A stretch of 6,007 bases of DNA from SAR116 cluster bacterium. GTDB taxonomy: Bacteria > Pseudomonadota > Alphaproteobacteria > Puniceispirillales > Puniceispirillaceae. The notes beneath the pieces are model-generated. The model did no database searches. It was not told where the DNA came from and saw only the letters and a program-made list of their open reading frames with translations. Shown piece by piece: positions 1 to 5,150 of the stretch. The first letter of the stretch is position 1, and every line of letters begins with the position of its first letter. The DNA lies in assembly GCA_002683535.1 (NCBI GenBank), contig NYTO01000026.1, positions 1-6,007 of the forward strand, given 5' to 3'. Made by a program: the position numbers and the translations under genes.

Positions 1-738
1 GCCGCCCTCGTGACACAGCTTCTTCAGGCAGGTCACAGCGTCAGCGCTGTCGCGCGCCGCGCCGAACGCTTGCATGAACGCGGTGCAGATTTTGCAGGCC
101 AGTATTACGCGCTGCCCGCCGATGTCAGCGATACGGATGCGCTGCACAGCGCCGTGAAAAGCGCGTGTGCGGCCCTCGGCCCGATTGATGTCGCCATACT
201 GAACGCGGGCATCTACACGCCACAGAACGCGCTGGACATTGACCCGCGTGAATACCGGCGGCACATGGACGTCAATTATATGGGCGTCGTGAACGCGCTG
301 CCCGGTGTGATTGAATCGATGCGTGAGGCAGGCGGCGGGCAGATCGCCATCGTATCGTCTGTTGCCGGATGGCGCGGCCTGCCAAATGCGGCTGCCTATG
401 GCCCGACAAAAGCAGCCTTGATCTCACTTGCCGAATCCATCACCTTTGATCTGGCACCCAGACAGATTGATGTGCGGGTCATTTGCCCCGGCTTTGTCGA
501 GACCGAGGCAACAATGGTCAATGACTATGAAATGCCAGGTATCATCAGTTCAGAAAAAGCTGCAGAAGAAATACTGGATGGATTGAAATCAAACAATTTT
601 GTTATCCATTTTCCACGCTCATTCACACGCAAGATCGGCCTGTTGCGCTGGCTGCCGGATCGGTGGTTCTTTCGTATCGTCGGCAAAAGCACCGGTCATG
701 ACGCGACCCATGCAGAAGATGGCGGTGTCGCCAAATGA
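1..738 (+). CDS. Short-chain dehydrogenase/reductase (SDR), 5' end missing
   Basis: Classical SDR: an NAD(P)-dependent oxidoreductase with a Rossmann fold, probably cytosolic. The frame is open to base 1, and the three codons before the GTG at 10 (Ala-Ala-Leu) fit the helix that follows the usual TGxxxGIG cofactor loop. I therefore read the gene as starting upstream of the window, with that loop missing, and not at the GTG. The 245 visible residues include an ADVSD stretch (adenine-binding region), LNAG at about 199-210, the catalytic Ser of IVSSVAG near 358, the YxxxK pair (Tyr 397-399, Lys 409-411) and CPG near 484. The C-terminal part is rich in basic and aromatic residues (about 610-700), which could favour membrane contact. 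The stop overlaps the next start (ATGA), so the two are probably co-translated. Family assignment is firm. The substrate is unknown; the neighbours suggest a lipid-derived carbonyl or alcohol, which is inference. Confidence 0.93.
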   Translation, partial: AALVTQLLQAGHSVSAVARRAERLHERGADFAGQYYALPADVSDTDALHSAVKSACAALGPIDVAILNAGIYTPQNALDIDPREYRRHMDVNYMGVVNALPGVIESMREAGGGQIAIVSSVAGWRGLPNAAAYGPTKAALISLAESITFDLAPRQIDVRVICPGFVETEATMVNDYEMPGIISSEKAAEEILDGLKSNNFVIHFPRSFTRKIGLLRWLPDRWFFRIVGKSTGHDATHAEDGGVAK

Positions 739-1223
739 CTGCGGATCAGGACACCAAATCGGGTCAGGACACCATACCGGACATCGCACAGAAATATGCG
801 CAGGCCTTTGCCGCGTTGCAGCCGGACAATATCGACGATCTGCTGGCGCTGCTTTCCGATGATGTCCGGTTTGCAGATCCGTTCAACGATGTAACCGGAA
901 AGACCGAATTTCGCGCTATATTCGAGCATATGTTCGCGACCTGCAAAGACCCGCAATTTCACATCATCGATATTGCCGCATCGGCCACCACCCCGTCAGA
1001 ACGGGTGTATCTGCGCTGGCGCATGTCCGGTCGCCTTGCCACATGGCCGGGAACAACGCTGGCGCTTGAAGGGATGAGCGAAATCCATATCGCTGACAAT
1101 ATGGTCACTGCGCATTTCGATCACTGGGACAGCGCAAGCCAGCTATTGGCAAAACTGCCGCTGATCCGCAGCCTTTTGCGCCCGATATTGCGCTTGTTTG
1201 CTGTCAGGACGGGCGGAAGCTGA
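735..1223 (+). CDS. NTF2/SnoaL-fold protein of lipid-modification cluster
   Basis: A 162-residue protein of the NTF2-like (SnoaL-like) superfamily, a cone-shaped alpha+beta fold used by small isomerases, cyclases and non-catalytic binding proteins. Visible features: an N-terminal helix with YAQAFAAL, then DVRFADPFNDVTG at residues 43-55, a pattern typical of this superfamily; strands around VYLRWRMSG (91-99); EGMSEIHIADNMV (112-124); and HFDHWD (127-132), the usual last strand. The C-terminal tail (about 138-157) alternates Leu/Ile with Arg/Lys and looks like an amphipathic helix. The start ATG overlaps the SDR stop as ATGA and no strong Shine-Dalgarno is visible, so translational coupling is likely. 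The 3' end overlaps the opposing DUF3833 gene by 20 bp. I recognise the type as one found beside SDR and CFA-type genes in proteobacteria. Its biochemical role is not established, and a lipid-binding or isomerase role is only a guess. Confidence 0.85.
   Translation: MTADQDTKSGQDTIPDIAQKYAQAFAALQPDNIDDLLALLSDDVRFADPFNDVTGKTEFRAIFEHMFATCKDPQFHIIDIAASATTPSERVYLRWRMSGRLATWPGTTLALEGMSEIHIADNMVTAHFDHWDSASQLLAKLPLIRSLLRPILRLFAVRTGGS
1204..1223. other. Tail-to-tail coding overlap of convergent genes
   Basis: The last 20 bp of the plus-strand NTF2-like gene (TGA at 1221-1223) are also the last 20 bp of the minus-strand DUF3833 gene (TGA read from 1206 to 1204). There is no intergenic space, and I saw no stem-loop followed by a T-run here, so each transcript must end inside the coding region of the opposing gene or rely on Rho. 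Confidence 0.85.
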
Positions 1224-1662
1224 GAAGCACCTCACCAAGCTTCACCCCCCATTTTGAAACAATGGCCCGGTTCACCATCACCCCGCCCTGATGCACGACC
1301 ATAACATCATCGAAATGCACGCTGACCTTGCGGCCAAACATGGCCAGCCGAAAACGATAGCGCCAGCGCAGCATATTGTCGGCATGATGCCCTTCAGCAT
1401 GACCTATAACGTCATCACAACGCCCCTGATAGCTGCCGTCACCCGTCTTTGTGACAACCCACTGGCGCGTCTCACGCTCACCGTCATCATAGAGAAAAGC
1501 CTCATCAAGCATGAAACCGTCATCCGTCGCGGTTCCGGTGATGTCCACCTCGAATTGCCGCCGGATGGCACCAAACCTGTCAACAAACACGCCATAGGCT
1601 GACAGCGGCTGCAAAAAATAGGTTTCTGGCAGGAAATCGGGGATTTGAACACCATCGGTCAT
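1204..1662 (-). CDS. DUF3833 family protein
   Basis: A 152-residue protein with the pattern of DUF3833. Supporting stretches: AYGVFVDRFG (22-31) followed by the RRQFEVDITG strand (34-43); LDEAFLYDDGERETRQW (52-68), the family's LDE-F-YDDGE-R-W core; YQGRCDDVIGHAEG (78-91); NMLRWRYRF (96-104); HFDDVMVVHQGGVMVNRAIVSK (116-137); and a final WGVKLGEV. The alternation of short beta strands suggests a small barrel or lipocalin-like fold (inference). The protein has no N-terminal signal peptide or lipobox, whereas members elsewhere are, as I recall, often lipoproteins, so this copy is predicted cytosolic. It is the last gene of the minus-strand operon, and its ATG overlaps the methyltransferase stop as ATGA. 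Molecular function is unknown; its consistent company with CFA-type methyltransferases implies a role in the same lipid pathway. The alternative, an unrelated hypothetical gene, is unlikely given the motif match. Confidence 0.82.
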   Translation of the reverse strand: MTDGVQIPDFLPETYFLQPLSAYGVFVDRFGAIRRQFEVDITGTATDDGFMLDEAFLYDDGERETRQWVVTKTGDGSYQGRCDDVIGHAEGHHADNMLRWRYRFRLAMFGRKVSVHFDDVMVVHQGGVMVNRAIVSKWGVKLGEVLLSFRPS

Positions 1663-2861
1663 GCCTGATTACCCTGGCGATGTTCAAATAGCAGATGTTT
1701 GACGTCAATCTGGCCAGCACGAAATCCACCTTCGCAATATGACAGATACAGTTCCCACATGCGCTTGAAACGGATATCGAAACTGCCGCTGGACAAGGCT
1801 GGCCACGCCGCATTGAAGCGGTGACGCCATTCGGCAAGCGTGCGCGCGTAATCCATACCAAATCCCCGTGCATCCACCAGTTGCAGGCCAGCTGCCGCAA
1901 CCGGCTGTTCGAGGCGCGGCATGGATGGCAGCATCCCGCCCGGAAAGATATAGCGCTGAATGAAATCGGGATTCTGGCGATATTCTTCGAATGCGTGTTC
2001 TTCAATGGTGATCGCCTGCAAGGCGGCCCGCCCACCACGTTTCAACAGCCGCGACACGGATTCGAAATAGGTCTGCCAATAGGCCTGCCCAACCGCCTCA
2101 AACATTTCGATCGATACGATACGATCAAACGTACCCTCAACATCGCGGTAATCAACAAGCCGGACATCGGCCCGATCCGACAGTCCGGCCTCGGCCAGTC
2201 TGCGTGTTGCGAATTCATACTGTGCCTTGGAAATGGTGATCCCTGTCACCCGCGCATCACGTTCTTCAATGGCAAATTTGGCAAAGCCGCCCCACCCGCA
2301 TCCAATTTCCAGCACATGATCGCCGGGCTGGATATCTGCAAGGTCGGCCAACCGGCGGTATTTGTTGGTCTGCGCTGTCGACAGATCATCGCTCTCGGCT
2401 TCATAGAGCGCCGATGAATAAGTCATCGTGCCATCCAGCCAGGATTCATAAAACTCGTTACCCAGATCATAGTGATGGGCAATGTTGCGTGCCGACCCGC
2501 TTCGTGTATTGCTGCGCAACTGGTGATACAGTTTCAGACCGACGCGCCGCATCAGGCTGGCTTCCATTCGCGCGTCCAGATCGCTGCCTTGCAAGACCGC
2601 AAGTTCGATGAGTTCTGCCATGGAGCTGCTTTCCAGCGCACCATCCATCACTGCCTCGCAAAACCCCATCTTGCCGTCACGCAGCATGCGCGATACGGCA
2701 TCGTGGGTATTGATCTTCAAACTGGCGTGTGGCCCGTCTTTTGTGCCTGAGAATTCGCGCACCTCTCCGTCGGGCAATGTCACGGTAAGACGCCCATACT
2801 CCAGCTTGGAGAAGATCGACAGAAGAAGGGTGAGTTTGCGACGATCCCAAAACCCGGCCAT
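1659..2861 (-). CDS. CFA-type SAM-dependent fatty-acyl-phospholipid methyltransferase
   Basis: A 400-residue member of the cyclopropane-fatty-acyl-phospholipid synthase family (E. coli Cfa has about 382 residues), which transfers the S-adenosylmethionine methyl group to a cis double bond of a membrane phospholipid acyl chain. An N-terminal lipid-contacting domain (about 1-120) is followed by NIAHHYDLGNEFYESWLD (126-143), MTYSSALY (146-153), the SAM glycine motif VLEIGCGWGGFA (183-194), DYRD (237-240), SIEMFEAVG (250-258), RYIFPGGMLPS (303-313) and DYARTLAEWRHRF (337-349). Glu255 and Tyr338 match the E. coli bicarbonate site, but the expected Cys and His positions are Ser150 and Gln282 by eye alignment, so the product may be a methylated alkene rather than a cyclopropane. 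The ATG lies 12 bp after the DUF1365 stop, with an AGG-TAAGG Shine-Dalgarno that spans that stop. The start fits the family N-terminus. Family is certain; exact product is open. Confidence 0.93.
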   Translation of the reverse strand: MAGFWDRRKLTLLLSIFSKLEYGRLTVTLPDGEVREFSGTKDGPHASLKINTHDAVSRMLRDGKMGFCEAVMDGALESSSMAELIELAVLQGSDLDARMEASLMRRVGLKLYHQLRSNTRSGSARNIAHHYDLGNEFYESWLDGTMTYSSALYEAESDDLSTAQTNKYRRLADLADIQPGDHVLEIGCGWGGFAKFAIEERDARVTGITISKAQYEFATRRLAEAGLSDRADVRLVDYRDVEGTFDRIVSIEMFEAVGQAYWQTYFESVSRLLKRGGRAALQAITIEEHAFEEYRQNPDFIQRYIFPGGMLPSMPRLEQPVAAAGLQLVDARGFGMDYARTLAEWRHRFNAAWPALSSGSFDIRFKRMWELYLSYCEGGFRAGQIDVKHLLFEHRQGNQA

Positions 2862-2873
2862 ATAATAAATACC

Positions 2874-3680
2874 TTACCTGCTAGTCGTATCTTTGGCGCG
2901 TGACCATGGCTGTGGCGGTACTGGACGCCTGAAATACGGCACCCTTTTCAGCCATAAACGCGCCGCCTCTACGTGGATGGAAACAAGCGGACGTAACGGA
3001 AACTGCCCTGATGCCAACAGAGCACGAAACACAGCCCTATTAGTAAGGGTTTCCGCCACGCCGCGCAACGTTGCCGTCAGTTTTACAGCCCCGTCTATCG
3101 AGTAACGCATCAACACGCGCACAGGCATATCCGGCGCGTCAGAAACACGTACCCGCAACCGGTAATCCCCAGTGACAGGAAAGAACGGAGAGACGTAGAA
3201 AATCTTGGCGGCGTGAAGAACAGTATTCCCGGACTCAGCACCGCCATCAGCGCGGCCAACATATGAATGCATATCACCAAAGGTATTCCGCACCTCATAG
3301 ATATACATGAGATCACACCCATCACGGTCACGAAGCACATAGATCGAAACCGGATTGAAGGCCGCACCAAGAATACGCGGAAATGTCAGCAGCAGCACCG
3401 AGGCAATATCCCGGTCTGGGCAAATCTCGGCAGCCATCTTGCGGGCATAATCCGCAAGCCGGACAGCAGATCCTTTGCGTTTGAAGTTCGGGCCGTAATC
3501 AGATTGTTTGACCGACAAAAGGTTGAACCGGTCAATCGAGAAAAAGGCTGACTGGGTGTCAGCCTCATCAAGACGGTCAAGATCGATCAGAACCGACAGG
3601 CCCTTGCGTGACAGAAAGTGTGATGGCGAACCATGGCGCGTGTGATCGATTGTTGATCGCACCAGGTGACAAGCTGTCAT
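2874..3680 (-). CDS. DUF1365 domain protein
   Basis: A 268-residue DUF1365 protein, counted from the ATG at 3680. Signature stretches: LIDLDRLDEAD (31-41); SIDRFNLLSVKQSDYG (48-63); LLTFPRILGAAFNPVSIY (97-114), the family's most recognisable block; YEVRNTFGDMHSYV (128-141); AKIFYVSPFFPVTGDYRLRV (158-177); and HVEAARLWLKRVPYFRRP (236-253) near the C-terminus. It covers the whole domain and has no clear membrane segment. A TTG one codon upstream (3683) extends the frame, but the ATG is preferred because it overlaps the flavoprotein TGA as TGATG, a common coupling arrangement. The biochemical role of DUF1365 is not established to my knowledge. It is nearly always found between an amine-oxidase-like flavoprotein and a CFA-type methyltransferase, sometimes fused to one of them, which argues for a physical or pathway partnership in acyl-chain modification. 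Confidence 0.9.
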   Translation of the reverse strand: MTACHLVRSTIDHTRHGSPSHFLSRKGLSVLIDLDRLDEADTQSAFFSIDRFNLLSVKQSDYGPNFKRKGSAVRLADYARKMAAEICPDRDIASVLLLTFPRILGAAFNPVSIYVLRDRDGCDLMYIYEVRNTFGDMHSYVGRADGGAESGNTVLHAAKIFYVSPFFPVTGDYRLRVRVSDAPDMPVRVLMRYSIDGAVKLTATLRGVAETLTNRAVFRALLASGQFPLRPLVSIHVEAARLWLKRVPYFRRPVPPQPWSRAKDTTSR

Positions 3681-5005
3681 CAAGCAATCTCGCGGGCAGT
3701 GTCCGGGTTATCCAGCATTGTTGTATCATAGGCCGGCACTTGCGTATGCCAGGGAATATCCACCCCGAGGCTGCGCACCGCCGCAATGGCAGACTTCAGG
3801 CCATCCTCATGAAAACCATGCCCTGTCCAGGCACCGGCAAAGAACAGGTTTCCTGTTCCCTGAATGTGCGGGAGCTGCTTTTGTGCGGCAATGGCGCTTG
3901 CATCAAAAACCGGGTGATCATAGCTGAAGCTGGCATGCACGAGATCTTCGCGCGGCTCGCGATGCGGGTTCAGTGTTTCATACAGCGGATAGGCCATGTC
4001 GATGGATTGCAGCTTGTTCATCCAATAGGTCAGACACAATCCGGTATCACTGCCACCCTCGCCGATATAGTTCCAGGCCCCCCAGGCAGACCGGCGCTGT
4101 GGCATCAATGACGCATCGGAATGCAGGACAGCCCGGTTCGGCTGAAACCGGAAGCTGGACAGGATATCGCGTTCCTGCTGCGTCGCATCATTGATCAGTT
4201 TCAGCGACTGGTCGGCATGGGCCGCCATGATGACCTTGTCAAACCAGACATCGCCCTCACCGTCGATTGACAGGATGACACCACCCTGATCACGCCGGAT
4301 ACCGGTGATACGGCTGGACAGGTGAATTCGTCCGCCATCCGTACCACCCAGCGACGCGGCTATGCGGTTCACATATTCACGCGAGCCACCCTGAACAGTG
4401 CGCCATGTCGGACGATTGAAGAAATGCAGCAATTTGTGGTTGTTCATGAATTGCAGCAGCGACCGTACAGGGTATTCCCGCATTGTTGTCGCGCTGCAGG
4501 ACCAGATGGCCGCCCCCATGGGCAGCAAATGGTCTTCAACAAATGCTGCGCTATAGCTTTCGCGGTCGATAAACGCATCGAGGGATTCGTTTGCCGGCCC
4601 GTCGAAGGCAGCATGATATCCCGTGCGATAAAAGCGCGTCAGATCACCCATCATCGACCAGAAGCGGGGCCGCACTAGATTTGCCGGTTGTGCCACCAGC
4701 CCGCGAAGCGAACCGCTATATTCGCATTCGCCATTGCGTAACGACACTGAAAAGCTCATGTCGGTATTGATCCACGGCACATCCAGCCGGTCGAACAACG
4801 ACAGAAGATTAGGGTAGTTCAGCGGATTGAAAACAATGAAACCGGTATCAACCGGCACCTTTGTGCCACCAAAATCAGCATCCACCGTATTACTGTGACC
4901 GCCGAGACGTGCATCGCGTTCGAACAGATGAACATCAGTAGACGAATTTAAAAGATAGGCGGCGCCAAGGCCGGAGATGCCCGACCCGATAACTGCTATG
5001 CGCAT
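3680..5005 (-). CDS. FAD/NAD(P)-binding amine-oxidase-like flavoprotein
   Basis: A 441-residue flavoprotein of the amine oxidase/phytoene desaturase-like superfamily, in the group usually annotated as predicted NAD/FAD-binding protein (COG2907 type). The N-terminus begins directly with the first Rossmann strand and dinucleotide loop, AVIGSGISGLGAAYLL (4-19), followed by HLFERDARLGGHSNT (26-40), where an acidic residue would bind the FAD ribose. The middle has PVDTGFIVFN (51-60) and RTVQGGSREYVNRI (202-215). The C-terminal FAD-binding segment is LFFAGAWTGHGFHEDGLKSA (387-406). No signal peptide is present, so it is cytosolic or peripheral to the inner membrane. It is the first gene of the minus-strand operon, with a weak GGGA Shine-Dalgarno before the ATG. 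Next to a CFA-type enzyme it most likely oxidises or desaturates an acyl chain. Such enzymes are called amine oxidase, desaturase or cyclopropene-forming in databases; the reaction is inference. Confidence 0.9.
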   Translation of the reverse strand: MRIAVIGSGISGLGAAYLLNSSTDVHLFERDARLGGHSNTVDADFGGTKVPVDTGFIVFNPLNYPNLLSLFDRLDVPWINTDMSFSVSLRNGECEYSGSLRGLVAQPANLVRPRFWSMMGDLTRFYRTGYHAAFDGPANESLDAFIDRESYSAAFVEDHLLPMGAAIWSCSATTMREYPVRSLLQFMNNHKLLHFFNRPTWRTVQGGSREYVNRIAASLGGTDGGRIHLSSRITGIRRDQGGVILSIDGEGDVWFDKVIMAAHADQSLKLINDATQQERDILSSFRFQPNRAVLHSDASLMPQRRSAWGAWNYIGEGGSDTGLCLTYWMNKLQSIDMAYPLYETLNPHREPREDLVHASFSYDHPVFDASAIAAQKQLPHIQGTGNLFFAGAWTGHGFHEDGLKSAIAAVRSLGVDIPWHTQVPAYDTTMLDNPDTAREIA

Positions 5006-5077
5006 GGATACATCCCAGCGATGAGACCCCGCCCATGGGCACCAGCAAGCGGAAGTCAGTTTGATATTGTTCCCTTG

Positions 5078-5106
5078 GCTATATAGTGGCTACTCTGGAC
5101 TTGCAA
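5078..5106 (-). promoter_or_regulatory. Possible sigma70-like promoter for the flavoprotein operon
   Basis: Read on the minus strand, TTGCAA (5106-5101, four of six bases of TTGACA) is followed after 17 bp by TATAGC (5083-5078, four of six of TATAAT), embedded in the TATA-rich core. Transcription would start near 5070, giving a leader of about 65 nt before the ATG at 5005. The match is modest and such sites arise by chance in AT-rich DNA, so this is only a candidate. Confidence 0.25.
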
Positions 5107-5129
5107 CATGCATTCTTACCCTTTGTCCG

Positions 5130-5144
5130 AGAAAACTGTTTTCT
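5130..5144. promoter_or_regulatory. Perfect 15-bp palindrome (possible operator) upstream of galM-like gene
   Basis: AGAAAAC-T-GTTTTCT has two perfect 7-bp arms around one central base and ends 6 bp before the epimerase ATG. The one-base centre makes it a poor RNA hairpin, so a protein-binding site on DNA is the better reading. It sits where a Shine-Dalgarno sequence would be expected, and no good Shine-Dalgarno is visible there. Binding at this place would block transcription from an upstream promoter. The regulator is unknown. Confidence 0.4.
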
Positions 5145-5150
5145 AGCCGA

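Larger units (their letters stand above)
5006..5150. promoter_or_regulatory. Divergent intergenic region between lipid operon and galM-like gene
   Basis: This 145-bp gap must hold a promoter for the leftward four-gene operon and probably one for the rightward epimerase gene. It is more AT-rich than its flanks, especially at 5060-5145. It contains the CTATATAG core at 5079-5086, a palindromic TTGCAA at 5101-5106, a GCCCATGGGC palindrome at 5031-5040 and the larger palindrome at 5130-5144. I found no convincing match to the RpoE/ChrR-type promoter (TGATCC with a downstream TAAGA-like element), which might have been expected for this kind of lipid operon. Confidence 0.6.

Noticed and set aside
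10..12. GTG as the start codon of the SDR
   Set aside because: The frame continues to base 1, and a start here would remove the essential glycine-rich cofactor loop. The gene is cut by the window edge.
1821..2417. 198-codon open frame on the plus strand opposite the CFA-type gene
   Set aside because: It lies wholly antisense to a gene with strong family motifs, and its translation has no recognisable domain and a composition typical of a shadow frame.
3608..4111. 167-codon open frame on the plus strand opposite the flavoprotein gene
   Set aside because: It spans the flavoprotein/DUF1365 junction antisense, shows no known motif, and is explained by codon bias of the real genes.
5031..5040. 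GCCCATGGGC palindrome
   Set aside because: It is a perfect but short 10-bp palindrome, without T-run or partner copy; a chance occurrence is likely in GC-rich DNA.
5112..5117. TAAGAA on the minus strand as the -10 of an RpoE/ChrR-type promoter
   Set aside because: No TGATCC-like -35 lies 16-19 bp upstream, and it would leave a leader of about 100 nt. The match is probably chance.
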